A stretch of 60,591 nt of DNA, taken from IMG/VR virus record IMGVR_UViG_3300030060_005467, positions 24,851 to 85,441 of that record; one strand, written 5' to 3'. This stretch comes from a virus. The position numbers were made by a program, and so were the translations under genes. The notes under the pieces were generated by a model, which did not search any database, had not been told where the DNA came from, and saw nothing but the letters and a program-made list of their open reading frames with translations. This document shows, piece after piece, positions 18,649-26,913 of the stretch; within the stretch, counting starts at the first letter, position 1, and every line of letters starts with the position of its first letter.

Positions 18649-20049
18649 ATGGTAATTAGGTCATATTTTGATAAAAACAATACATTATTACACAATAATA
18701 ATACAAATGTTGGTAGAAACCCTATAGCCGAACTATTTTATGGTGGGTCTGGGGCTGAGCAATCATTCACTAGATTTATATTTTATTTTGACGAAACTAG
18801 ACTCAAAGAATTATATAATAACAAGACATATGCCGACATATCAAAATTAAAACACACTTTAAGGTTAACTAATACTGGTTCGTTTGATACAGAACTACTA
18901 GGTAAAGACAAATGTAAAACCAAAAAAAGAACATCATCATTTGATTTAATAGTATTCCCAATAACAGAAGAATGGGATGAAGGATACGGTTACGACTATG
19001 GGGACTGTACATACATAGGCGAAGGTGCCCAAGCGTTTTGTGCGTCAAACTGGATAGAGGCTAAAACGCTAACAAACTGGGCAGTACCTGGTATTTATTC
19101 TGGGTCACCAACAACCATAAACACACAGCATTTTTCACAGGGTAATGAAAACATAGAAATAGATATCACAGATACGGTTAATGGGTATATCACAGGCAGC
19201 ACCAATTACGGGTTAGGTATCGCATTTCCTAGAACACTAGAAGTGTTAGAAACAACCAAAAAACAATATGTTGGTTTCTTTACTAGACATACACAAACTT
19301 TTTACGAGCCATTTGTAGAAACAACATACAGTGAAACTATTAGTGATGATAGAAGTGATTTTTATTTAGATAAAAATAACAAATTATATTTATACTCTAA
19401 TTTAGGTGGTGTTCCAACTAATTTAGATGCACTACCTGGGGTTGTCATTAGAGATGGTAATGGTGACATATATAAAACAATAGAACCAAGTGGTGTTACA
19501 CATGTAACTAAAGGGGTTTACTCCATAGATATTAATGTTACTGGAACTACAGAAAATGTGGATTCAATTGGCTTTACAGACACATGGAGCGGTATTACCG
19601 TTAATGGTGTAACCAGACCAAACATAGAATTGGATTTTATATTAAAGGATAGTAATAAATACTATAACATAGGTGACAACTATTCCCAACCTAAGAAATT
19701 CGGGTTAAACGTTACTGGTATTAAACTAGAGGAGAGGTTATATAGGGGTGATGTAAGAAGAGTAAATATCTCAGTTAACATTCCATATACTGTGAACCAA
19801 AAACAACTAGTAGATAGCATTAAATACCGTTTATACGTTAAGGAAGGTAGAAATGAATTCACCGTAATTGATTTCCAAGATGTACATATGGCAAATAATG
19901 CAAATTACTTTTTATTAGATACCCAAAGCTTACTACCAGGGACTTATTATTTAGATGTAAAAGTTGCATCTAACTTAGAAGTCACTACAACTAAAGAAGT
20001 GATTAGTTTTGATATAGTTAGTCAAAGTAATTCAAGAATATCACAATAG
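18649..20049 (+). CDS. Beta-rich virion structural protein, 466 aa
   Basis: No named family. The start 'VIRSYFDKNNTLLHNNNTNV' leads to 'RFIFYFDETRLKELYNNK', and a Tyr/Gly/Asp-rich 'EEWDEGYGYDYGD' follows. The remainder alternates hydrophobic and polar residues as in stacked beta-sandwich domains, ending in two Ig-like stretches. It heads its own unit behind a late-type motif (18629-18642) and precedes the spike gene. Likely a tail-sheath-proximal, baseplate or fibre-attachment protein. Confidence 0.55.
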   Translation: MVIRSYFDKNNTLLHNNNTNVGRNPIAELFYGGSGAEQSFTRFIFYFDETRLKELYNNKTYADISKLKHTLRLTNTGSFDTELLGKDKCKTKKRTSSFDLIVFPITEEWDEGYGYDYGDCTYIGEGAQAFCASNWIEAKTLTNWAVPGIYSGSPTTINTQHFSQGNENIEIDITDTVNGYITGSTNYGLGIAFPRTLEVLETTKKQYVGFFTRHTQTFYEPFVETTYSETISDDRSDFYLDKNNKLYLYSNLGGVPTNLDALPGVVIRDGNGDIYKTIEPSGVTHVTKGVYSIDINVTGTTENVDSIGFTDTWSGITVNGVTRPNIELDFILKDSNKYYNIGDNYSQPKKFGLNVTGIKLEERLYRGDVRRVNISVNIPYTVNQKQLVDSIKYRLYVKEGRNEFTVIDFQDVHMANNANYFLLDTQSLLPGTYYLDVKVASNLEVTTTKEVISFDIVSQSNSRISQ

Positions 20050-20090
20050 GAAAATAAAAATAATAATATTTATAAAATAAACGATATAAC

Positions 20091-22373
20091 ATGGCTAATA
20101 AATTTTTATTCTTAAGAACATTAAACAGTCCATTTGTTGGTAATGCTGCCGACATAACTAAAAATTCTGTTTTAAGTCATAATGATGTTGACAACAACTT
20201 TATATTTCTTAAGGGGGAAGACATATTAACAGGTTCAACTTCTGGTAGTGATTTGATATTAAATAAGGTAAATTCAGATACTATATCAATAGATTTATCA
20301 TCACTAATTAGTAGTCAAGATAATTATACAACTGGGGGGACTTTAACAAATAATGAAATTGTATTTAACAGGACCAATTCATTATCAGCTTATACTATAG
20401 ATTTATCCAATTTAGTCCCAAATGTAGATTATGGTAATATAATTTTTGTTTCAGAATCAGGAAACACTACAGAGACTAGGACTAATGTAATAGGTAATAT
20501 AAATAAACCAGTAACTTTAGAAAGAGCAAGTCAAATAGCTCAAAGTGGGGACACAATACACGTTAAATCGGGTATTTATAATACCAGTATAACTGGAATC
20601 ACTGGACTTTCAGTTATTGGTGTTAACCATTATTTTGAACCTAATTCTAAGGTATATAAAACAACAACTGGACCAATGTTTAGTAAATTTAACGGTAGTG
20701 GCATCATTGGTGAAGCTAACGTATACGGACATGGTTCTTTTTACGGCTCTGATTCATGTGGTCCTATATTTTACAACTTCGGTGTGGTTTCTTCAGCATA
20801 CACTCAAGTATACGAGTGGGATGTTTGTGAAAACAGTTCCAATGATGCTTATTATGGCCTGTATAATGGACACACACTGTTAAATGGTAAGAGAAAAATA
20901 TTAAGTACCTCTGGTAGAGCAATTAACAATAACCCTAGTGATTTCTACAACCTAACAGTTAATTGTCCAGATATAGAATCAACTACAGGGGCAGGTATTT
21001 ATCACCTAGTCGGTGGAGGTACTTCTGGTAAGTTAGTAGTTAATGCTAGTAATATAATTGGTACTGGAGCAACAAACACTGGTGGTGGTATTGTTGTAGC
21101 AAACCACTCAAACAGTGGAAGCCACTTAATTAACGCCTCATATGTTAACTATGTATACTCTGTTTCAGTTCCATTAACTCAACATTTAATTTTAAATGTT
21201 GGTAGAATTGATGAACTTACTTTTAGTGGTAGATATTTGAAGGTAAACGGACACCTAGGGTGGCTAAACGGAGCATTTAATGGTATTGCCGACATCAACT
21301 TAATTGACAGGTCATGGGCTGCTGGTAGAGGCGTAATAAACACAACATTAAATGGTGATTTTAACATAACTAGTGATAGACATGGTACTGAAAACCCAAG
21401 TCAAGCATCATTAGTAAGCTCATTAGCTGGTAACATTACAGCTAACTATAGACTACAAAAACCAACACCAGCCATAGGTTCATTTTCCTATGATTTTGTT
21501 GAGGGTTGGTTTATCGCAACATCAGGTGGTAGTACCCTTAATATGCTTGGTAATTGGGATATTCAAGACACTTTCATTAGTCAAGCTGGTGGTAGATTAA
21601 ATATACCTAGTGGTACGGTAATAAATATTGGACCTAAAAAAACACCAGGAGGGGCTACATTCGGAGCCGTTGGCGAGACATTTGGTTTTGGTAGTACAGA
21701 TGTTAATATAGGTGGGACTATCGTTGAAAGATGTGACCCATCCGCACCATGTGATACTAGTCAATCAGCACATACATACTCAAATACGTTAATGTTAGTT
21801 AGAGATTGGGATGAAGTTTCTAAACCTACTCAAAGTACTAGAGTAGTTTATAACGGAGCAACAATAATCGTCAGAGACCAAAATAGTCAAATACTAACAA
21901 CCCAAACTAATTACACCGTTAACCCGCTAAAAATTATAACAGGTGGTACGGTTGGGATTTATAGCGGTGGTTTAAACACAAATAAGATGAATTCCTTTGC
22001 AGCTGAAAAGGAAAAGATAAGGGTATTAGTTAGTGGTGGTACAGCAAGCTACACTGTTAGTGGTGGTACTGGAACCTTTAGCGCCCACACCTTTACTACA
22101 ACTACTGGTACAACTGCAGCGCAGTGTGCTTTAGAGTTAACATCATTAACTAACGCTAGTTCTACTGTAAAGGTAACAGCGTCACAAGACACTTCAGGTG
22201 TTGATGAATACTTTTATCTAGAATCTGATGTTGCTGGATATGATTTAATGATGACATACAACACAAAAACCGCTTTCGGTGTAACTATAAGGTATAATAC
22301 TCACCCAATAACAGATATAGTTGGAGGTATGCTTATAGAAGATGAAGACATAATAAAAGACCAATATAATTAA
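20091..22373 (+). CDS. Tail spike/fibre with right-handed beta-helix
   Basis: A 760-residue protein. The first ~110 residues ('SVLSHNDVDNNFIFLKGEDI') resemble N-terminal virion-attachment modules of phage fibres. From about residue 140 a pectate-lyase-like beta-helix begins ('LERASQIAQSGDTIHVKSG'), with many Gly/Asn/Thr/Val turns over ~400 residues. The C-terminal ~130 residues are separate and may be a trimerisation or second binding domain. Beta-helix spikes often bind or cleave host surface polysaccharide; catalytic residues cannot be assigned here. A late motif at 20066-20073 precedes it. Confidence 0.75.
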   Translation: MANKFLFLRTLNSPFVGNAADITKNSVLSHNDVDNNFIFLKGEDILTGSTSGSDLILNKVNSDTISIDLSSLISSQDNYTTGGTLTNNEIVFNRTNSLSAYTIDLSNLVPNVDYGNIIFVSESGNTTETRTNVIGNINKPVTLERASQIAQSGDTIHVKSGIYNTSITGITGLSVIGVNHYFEPNSKVYKTTTGPMFSKFNGSGIIGEANVYGHGSFYGSDSCGPIFYNFGVVSSAYTQVYEWDVCENSSNDAYYGLYNGHTLLNGKRKILSTSGRAINNNPSDFYNLTVNCPDIESTTGAGIYHLVGGGTSGKLVVNASNIIGTGATNTGGGIVVANHSNSGSHLINASYVNYVYSVSVPLTQHLILNVGRIDELTFSGRYLKVNGHLGWLNGAFNGIADINLIDRSWAAGRGVINTTLNGDFNITSDRHGTENPSQASLVSSLAGNITANYRLQKPTPAIGSFSYDFVEGWFIATSGGSTLNMLGNWDIQDTFISQAGGRLNIPSGTVINIGPKKTPGGATFGAVGETFGFGSTDVNIGGTIVERCDPSAPCDTSQSAHTYSNTLMLVRDWDEVSKPTQSTRVVYNGATIIVRDQNSQILTTQTNYTVNPLKIITGGTVGIYSGGLNTNKMNSFAAEKEKIRVLVSGGTASYTVSGGTGTFSAHTFTTTTGTTAAQCALELTSLTNASSTVKVTASQDTSGVDEYFYLESDVAGYDLMMTYNTKTAFGVTIRYNTHPITDIVGGMLIEDEDIIKDQYN

Positions 22374-22378
22374 TAACC

Positions 22379-22966
22379 ATGGGGATACGTAATAAAAACA
22401 TAAAAAATGGTAATGGTATTAGCTACTCAAAAGAAGTTGATAGCTCAGCTGATTGGAGTGGTGTAACTAATAGTACATACTTTAAAGATTTATCGGATTC
22501 TTTAATATATTATAAAAATTCTGGAGGTACAGTAGTATCCTTATTTGAAGAAGGTGGTGGTGGTAGTAGTACCCCAGCCTTAAATAGTGGCCAAATTTAT
22601 GTAGGTGACTCATCTAACACAGCAGCTTCAGTATCGATGAGTGGTGATGTTAATATAAACATTTCTGGGGTTACAACAATACAATCAGACGCTGTTACAT
22701 ACGACAAGATGCAAGACACGACTCAAGCAGCATTGTTGGGTAATCAAGCGGGTTCAGGAACGGTAAGTGAAATACCAATAGTTGAACAGTATATCCCTGC
22801 TGGAACAAATAGGACATTGTTAGAAAATACTTCTAATTGGAATATAAATGGAAGTTACACAGGAACATCAATAACAGGAACTTACCAAGGGCAAGCTCAC
22901 TACAACGGTAATTATTGGTTCACAGCTGTAGATGATAATGTATGGATAAGATTAATAAGAGGTTAA
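22379..22966 (+). CDS. Small tail-fibre protein, 195 aa
   Basis: Starts 5 bases after the spike stop. It has a charged start, a Gly-rich linker ('FEEGGGGSS') and 'GQIYVGDSSNTAASVSMSG', a repeat-like unit common in phage fibres. The C-terminal beta-rich domain ends 'NYWFTAVDDNVWIRLIRG'. The aromatic, Gly-rich end resembles receptor-binding tips. Probably a distal fibre or an adaptor for the large adhesin that follows after 4 bases. Confidence 0.6.
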   Translation: MGIRNKNIKNGNGISYSKEVDSSADWSGVTNSTYFKDLSDSLIYYKNSGGTVVSLFEEGGGGSSTPALNSGQIYVGDSSNTAASVSMSGDVNINISGVTTIQSDAVTYDKMQDTTQAALLGNQAGSGTVSEIPIVEQYIPAGTNRTLLENTSNWNINGSYTGTSITGTYQGQAHYNGNYWFTAVDDNVWIRLIRG

Positions 22967-22970
22967 TATT

Positions 22971-24686
22971 ATGGCTATAGTACTAAATAAACAAAGGATA
23001 ATTTCAACAACCCCAACTCCAAGACAAACTTGGACTAGACCAACTGAATGGTTAGATATGCCATCAATGTCACAAGGTGATGAGAAAGTATGTATGCTCG
23101 TTAAAGTTTACGAAAAAGGAAGTAATTACCTTATTACTAAATTCAGAGGTGATTACCAAGTAGATTGGGGCGATGGAACTACCGTAACTACTCATTCAGA
23201 TAATACAGACGCAGAGCATGAATTTGCTTGGAGTGGAGCTTCACCAAGTTCATTAACAAGCGGGGGCTATAGACAAGTAATAGTAACCGTTACTGCTCAA
23301 GGAGGCTCTACATTAACGGAGTTCATTAGACCAAGTTCACCTTATGCACATTCAAACGATGTATATAGAGGTTTTGGGAACAATAATGTTTTAAGCGTGA
23401 AAATGGCGGGAACAGCTTTTACAAGTATGTATTTAGGTATGTGGACTTGGAGTGCTCTTGAGGAATTTGAATACGTAGGAACAGCACCTAATTTAACTAA
23501 TCCTGCACAATGTTTTAATAATTGTTCAGCTCTTAAAAAGGTTATTCAATGGGACACATCGGCAGTTACAAGTTTTAATAATTTGTTTCAAAATTGTAGT
23601 TCGTTGATTCAACTACCAGAATTAGACACAAGTAGTGGAACTAATTTTACATATATGTTTCAAAATTGCCAGGCGATAGATTACATACCACCAATGGACG
23701 TTTCAAGTGCTACTAATTTAAGCTATGTCTTTAATACCTGTAGGAATTTATCTAGTAATCCTATTACCAATTTTACTGGAATTACAAATATGACGGCAGC
23801 ATATTCAAATACAAATCTAAAAGTATTTAAGGCAAATTTACCAAATGTAACAAATATGCACCTTTGTTTTGATGGTTGCTATAATTTAGAAGTAGTAGAT
23901 ATTACCGCAGGTACGGGTGTTCTTACAACTATGACGTATGTATTTAGGAATTGTTACGAGTTAAAAGAAATAAAGGCATTTGACACATCGAATGTTACTA
24001 ATTTTACTTTTTGTTTTAGTGGTATAAAATCAATAAGAGACTACAGTTGGATAGATACATCAAACACAACAAACTTTGAATCAATGTTTGAGGGGAATTA
24101 TCTAACAGACGCAAGTTTTTTAAATGTAACAGCAAATGCTACAAACATAATAGAAGTGTTTAAAAATTGCCCTAAGTTGGAAAAAACACCGACATCTTTT
24201 GATTGTACTAATGTTACAAGTCTTCAAGGTGTATTTGAAAATTGCTATATATTAGATGACTTCCCCACTTTAAATAATACAGGAAATGTTACAAGCACCT
24301 ACCATATGTTTTATAATTGTAAAGGTTTAGAAGTTGCTCCTCCTATAAGCGGGACATTATCAGTTTGTAGAGGTATGTTTATTAATGCGGCTAATTTAAA
24401 GTCTGTCCCTGCTTATAATTTAAGTGGAGTTACAACATGGCCTAATGGTTATCAGTTTTGTGAAAATGCTTCCAATCTTAGAGAGAGTTTAGTAACAGGT
24501 ATTCAGACAAGACATAATTATAAAAAATGTTCTCTTAAACAGGCTGAGATAGTTACTATTTTTAATAATTTAGGGACAGCGAATGGTGCACAGACAATTT
24601 ATGTTGACACGAATCCAGGTTCAGCAGATTTATCAGGAACTGATATAGCAATAGCAACAGGAAAAGGATGGACAGTAGTTAATTAA
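22971..24686 (+). CDS. BspA-like / DUF285-type leucine-rich-repeat adhesin, fibre tip candidate
   Basis: A 571-residue protein with about 12 imperfect repeats of the type 'NVTNFTFCFSG', 'FNNLFQNCSSL' and 'FTYMFQNC', each ~23-25 residues. This is the DUF285/BspA-type surface repeat ('MF..C..L....D.S.vtnm'). The first ~130 residues include 'YQVDWGDGTTVTTHSD', a PKD/WGDGT-like turn. Such repeats are usual in bacterial surface proteins. Here they sit in a fibre operon, so the likely role is binding to host surface proteins or glycans. By eye the DNA is less AT-rich than its neighbours, possibly from transfer. Confidence 0.75.
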   Translation: MAIVLNKQRIISTTPTPRQTWTRPTEWLDMPSMSQGDEKVCMLVKVYEKGSNYLITKFRGDYQVDWGDGTTVTTHSDNTDAEHEFAWSGASPSSLTSGGYRQVIVTVTAQGGSTLTEFIRPSSPYAHSNDVYRGFGNNNVLSVKMAGTAFTSMYLGMWTWSALEEFEYVGTAPNLTNPAQCFNNCSALKKVIQWDTSAVTSFNNLFQNCSSLIQLPELDTSSGTNFTYMFQNCQAIDYIPPMDVSSATNLSYVFNTCRNLSSNPITNFTGITNMTAAYSNTNLKVFKANLPNVTNMHLCFDGCYNLEVVDITAGTGVLTTMTYVFRNCYELKEIKAFDTSNVTNFTFCFSGIKSIRDYSWIDTSNTTNFESMFEGNYLTDASFLNVTANATNIIEVFKNCPKLEKTPTSFDCTNVTSLQGVFENCYILDDFPTLNNTGNVTSTYHMFYNCKGLEVAPPISGTLSVCRGMFINAANLKSVPAYNLSGVTTWPNGYQFCENASNLRESLVTGIQTRHNYKKCSLKQAEIVTIFNNLGTANGAQTIYVDTNPGSADLSGTDIAIATGKGWTVVN

Positions 24687-24708
24687 AAAATTAAAAAATT
24701 AAAAAATT

Positions 24709-24897
24709 ATGTTTTATAAATACGAAGAAGAATATAAAGAATGGACCACAGGAAATAAAATATCATTTCCCGATGGAACTACTTTATCTGTTGATAACAA
24801 AACAGAAAAAGATGGTTGGTTTTGGAGTGATGAACCACCTGCTGAATATACAGAATGGTTAAAATCGCAAGATTATAACAACAATAACGCAATCTAA
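24709..24897 (+). CDS. Unknown small protein, 62 aa
   Basis: A short acidic, Trp- and Tyr-rich protein ('YKEWTTGNKISFPDGTTLSV', 'GWFWSDEPPAEYTEWLKS'). It lies between two fibre genes with 22- and 12-base gaps. Its small size suggests a fibre-assembly chaperone or a small tip domain; no family recognised. Confidence 0.5.
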   Translation: MFYKYEEEYKEWTTGNKISFPDGTTLSVDNKTEKDGWFWSDEPPAEYTEWLKSQDYNNNNAI

Positions 24898-24909
24898 ATT
24901 TAATCTATC

Positions 24910-25530
24910 ATGAGTGCAACACCAAACGTAAATGTATTAAAATTAACAGGAATTAACGCTATTAGCGGTAAAACATCTTTAAATAATAACGACATAATCC
25001 TAATTGAAGATAGTGAGGCTAGTAACACTAAGAAAAAAGCTACAATTGCTGATATTAAAGCAACGGTAGGGTCTGCTGGAACCCCAGGGGTTGCCCAGTC
25101 AATAAATAGTTTTGACTTAGCTAATACTACTGCTAATTCACCTATAACTAATGAAGTATATTCAGTAAAGGTAATACCTACGGTGTTGAGGGAGGTCACT
25201 CAAATGAGCTTCTTTGTAACCAGTATTGCTGCTGGACAAACAACTAGTGTCGGTATTTACAACAACTCAGGCACACTATTAGCTCAAGGGTCTGTAGCCG
25301 CTAGTGCCCTAGGGATAAGAACTGCAACTCTAAACACTACAATTACCTTAGCCGCAAATACTGAGTATTACTTTTCAATATGGGACTCTAACGGTACTGC
25401 TAACTACGCAAGTAAAGCCCTATTTAATCTTAACATTTTAGGGAAGGCTGGAGTTCATTCTAGTTCAACACTACCTAACTCAATGCCTGGTAGTGCAACG
25501 AATAAATGTTTTTGGCTTAATGCATTTTAA
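24910..25530 (+). CDS. Tail-fibre-like protein with carbohydrate-binding-type C-terminus
   Basis: A 206-residue protein. The first ~60 residues, including 'SLNNNDIILIEDSEASNTKK' and then 'KATIADIKA', match an N-terminal module often seen in phage fibres and adhesins. The remaining ~140 residues are beta-rich with 'TTSVGIYNNSGTLLAQ' and 'AANTEYYFSIWDSNG', like a jelly-roll carbohydrate-binding domain. It may be an alternative receptor-binding fibre in the same operon. Confidence 0.6.
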   Translation: MSATPNVNVLKLTGINAISGKTSLNNNDIILIEDSEASNTKKKATIADIKATVGSAGTPGVAQSINSFDLANTTANSPITNEVYSVKVIPTVLREVTQMSFFVTSIAAGQTTSVGIYNNSGTLLAQGSVAASALGIRTATLNTTITLAANTEYYFSIWDSNGTANYASKALFNLNILGKAGVHSSSTLPNSMPGSATNKCFWLNAF

Positions 25531-25575
25531 CATAAAAAAAATATAACTTTAATAAAAATTTAAATATTTATAATT

Positions 25576-25998
25576 ATGAACGCAAATGTATACGAATATG
25601 GTAATGACCCAAAAACAGGTCTTAAAAGAAGATTAATAAGAGACACGGCTGTTGTACAAGAAGAAATGGACTCAAATGCAAAACCTAAAGCTGTTGTACA
25701 TTTAAGATTACAAACTTATGTTGAAAACGAAGATGTTGTAACTGTAGTTACAGATGTAACTGCAGGGTATGAAGTTATTAAGGGTGAAATTTCTTATAAT
25801 ATAGATGGTGAAACTTTACCAAAGTATATTATTAACCCAACAACTGGTGAAAAAACTTTAGATATTGACCCAGAAACTGGTGAACCTTTCGCAAGAGACA
25901 ACGGTTATGAAAATACTATAATCTTATCTAAATGTCCAATATCTTTTGACGCAGTATTAGATAACAGCATTAAAGAATATTATAAAATTGTAGACTAA
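25576..25998 (+). CDS. Unknown virion-region protein, 140 aa
   Basis: Last gene of the rightward virion block, before the terminator at 26037. Two short acidic beta segments ('VTVVTDVTAGYEVIKGEISY' and 'GEKTLDIDPETGEPF') suggest a small beta domain. A late-type motif lies only 12 bases before its start (25564-25571), which would give a very short or absent leader. No family recognised. Confidence 0.5.
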   Translation: MNANVYEYGNDPKTGLKRRLIRDTAVVQEEMDSNAKPKAVVHLRLQTYVENEDVVTVVTDVTAGYEVIKGEISYNIDGETLPKYIINPTTGEKTLDIDPETGEPFARDNGYENTIILSKCPISFDAVLDNSIKEYYKIVD

Positions 25999-26036
25999 TT
26001 TACATTTTATTATAAAATCATTTAATTATTTTACAG

Positions 26037-26064
26037 GCCCCTTATATATATTAATATAAGGGGC
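26037..26064 (+). terminator. Rho-independent terminator closing the rightward virion operon
   Basis: A perfect 11-bp stem (GCCCCTTATAT / ATATAAGGGGC) with a 6-base loop is followed by a T-rich run. It lies 38 bases after the last rightward virion gene. Confidence 0.85.
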
Positions 26065-26095
26065 TTATTTCTTTACCCCAAAATAAAACGTTATA

Positions 26096-26227
26096 ATGAT
26101 TGGACCACTTTTAATTATGGGATTAATTTGCGCCGCTATATCAACACTTTTAAAAAACAATTCATCACCAATAACAATAGAAAAAGACGAAGATTTAGAA
26201 GAAGATACAAAAAAACGGCTTCCATAG
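26096..26227 (+). CDS. Small membrane protein candidate, 43 aa
   Basis: A 43-residue frame in the gap between the rightward and leftward virion blocks. It starts MIGPLLIMGLICAAISTLLK, a single hydrophobic helix, followed by a charged acidic/basic tail ending KKRLP. The Cys lacks a proper lipobox. It begins just after the terminator at 26037, so it would need its own promoter. It may be a small membrane or lysis-related peptide, or chance. The 338 bases between 25999 and 26338 hold nothing else but the two hairpins. Confidence 0.35.
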   Translation: MIGPLLIMGLICAAISTLLKNNSSPITIEKDEDLEEDTKKRLP

Positions 26228-26297
26228 ATTAAATCTAATGAACTTTCTTGTTATACCTGGTGTGGTAAGACATTTTATAGTACGTGAGTTAAATACA

Positions 26298-26323
26298 AGC
26301 CACTAGAATAAGTTTTAGTGGCT
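26298..26323 (-). terminator. Hairpin terminator candidate between convergent genes
   Basis: An 8-bp stem (AGCCACTA / TAGTGGCT) with a 10-base loop. Read leftward it is followed by TTGTATTT. It lies just past the stop of the leftward gene at 26339. Confidence 0.5.
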
Positions 26324-26338
26324 AAAGAAGACCTTTTT

Positions 26339-26572
26339 CTAATTTTTTGACCCATACATACTTGGTTTTGGGCCACCTTTTTTAATATCTAATAATAATT
26401 GGTATTGCTTAGGACTTAACTTAACAAAATCACCACCGTCAGATATCCATTGTTTAAGAATTTTAATTCCAGTCTTATTTGTTGTATTTGTAAGAACACC
26501 CTTTAAGTGTTTTACAGATATTGATTTGTAATCTACACCCTCTGTAAGTATTTTCTTTATTAAATCTTTCAT
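26339..26572 (-). CDS. Unknown small protein, 77 aa
   Basis: A basic 77-residue protein. It starts 'MKDLIKKILTEGVDYKS', an amphipathic helix of a kind repeated at the start of other proteins in this genome (compare the metallopeptidase at 54774). The rest is Lys- and Gly-rich with a short 'SPKQYQLLLDIKKGG' helix. It is the end of the leftward head block, with its own late-type motif 12 bases upstream and a hairpin after its stop. Function unknown. Confidence 0.55.
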   Translation of the reverse strand: MKDLIKKILTEGVDYKSISVKHLKGVLTNTTNKTGIKILKQWISDGGDFVKLSPKQYQLLLDIKKGGPKPSMYGSKN

Positions 26573-26576
26573 GTAT

Positions 26577-26584
26577 ATAAATAT
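26577..26584 (-). promoter_or_regulatory. Late-type motif ATATTTAT
   Basis: Reads ATATTTAT toward the gene at 26339, 12 bases before its ATG. A transcript from here would be almost leaderless, so this copy is less certain. Confidence 0.4.
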
Positions 26585-26593
26585 ATAAATTAA

Positions 26594-26815
26594 TTAATTA
26601 CAATCCTCTTTTTTACCCCTTTTTAAATTTAGTAATACGTATTCACCAACTATTGTGGTTATAGAACCCAATATAAAAGCTATTAATTCTTCAATCCTAC
26701 CATTAGTATCACGTTCTAAGAATACTATACTAATAGTAGATATAATTAATATCGTACAAAGTGTTATAGTTAATAATAACACAGCAACATCTTTCGGTTT
26801 TAAATTTCTAAACAT
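26594..26815 (-). CDS. Small membrane protein, 73 aa (holin-like class)
   Basis: The ATG at 26815 (MFRNLKPKDVAVLLL) is chosen because the longer frame from 26872 runs through the capsid gene's terminator and the late motif at 26822. Two hydrophobic helices are visible ('VAVLLLTITLCTILIISTIS' and 'LIAFILGSITTIVGEYVLL'), with a basic C-terminal tail. Size and topology fit phage holins or small membrane proteins, but there is no family evidence. It forms its own unit right after the capsid terminator. Confidence 0.5.
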   Translation of the reverse strand: MFRNLKPKDVAVLLLTITLCTILIISTISIVFLERDTNGRIEELIAFILGSITTIVGEYVLLNLKRGKKEDCN

Positions 26816-26821
26816 ATATCT

Positions 26822-26829
26822 ATAAATAT
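26822..26829 (-). promoter_or_regulatory. Late-type motif ATATTTAT
   Basis: Lies between the capsid-gene terminator (26861-26886) and the ATG at 26815, in the direction of that gene. The start is 7 bases past its end. Confidence 0.5.
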
Positions 26830-26860
26830 CTGTGATTATTATAAAAGTTAATACATAAAA

Positions 26861-26886
26861 AAAGGTGAACAATTAAGTTCACCTTT
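26861..26886 (-). terminator. Rho-independent terminator after the major capsid gene
   Basis: A perfect 10-bp stem (AAAGGTGAAC / GTTCACCTTT) with loop AATTAA. Read leftward it runs into a T tract. It lies 28 bases past the capsid stop. Confidence 0.85.
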
Positions 26887-26913
26887 CTTAAGTATGTAAA
26901 GATTATATTTCTA

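Noticed and set aside
20091-25530. Diversity-generating retroelement acting on the fibre genes
   Set aside because: No reverse transcriptase and no template repeat were seen in the window.
26816-26872. Longer start of the membrane protein at 26594
   Set aside because: The extra N-terminus would be read from the capsid terminator and the late-type motif; the ATG at 26815 fits better.
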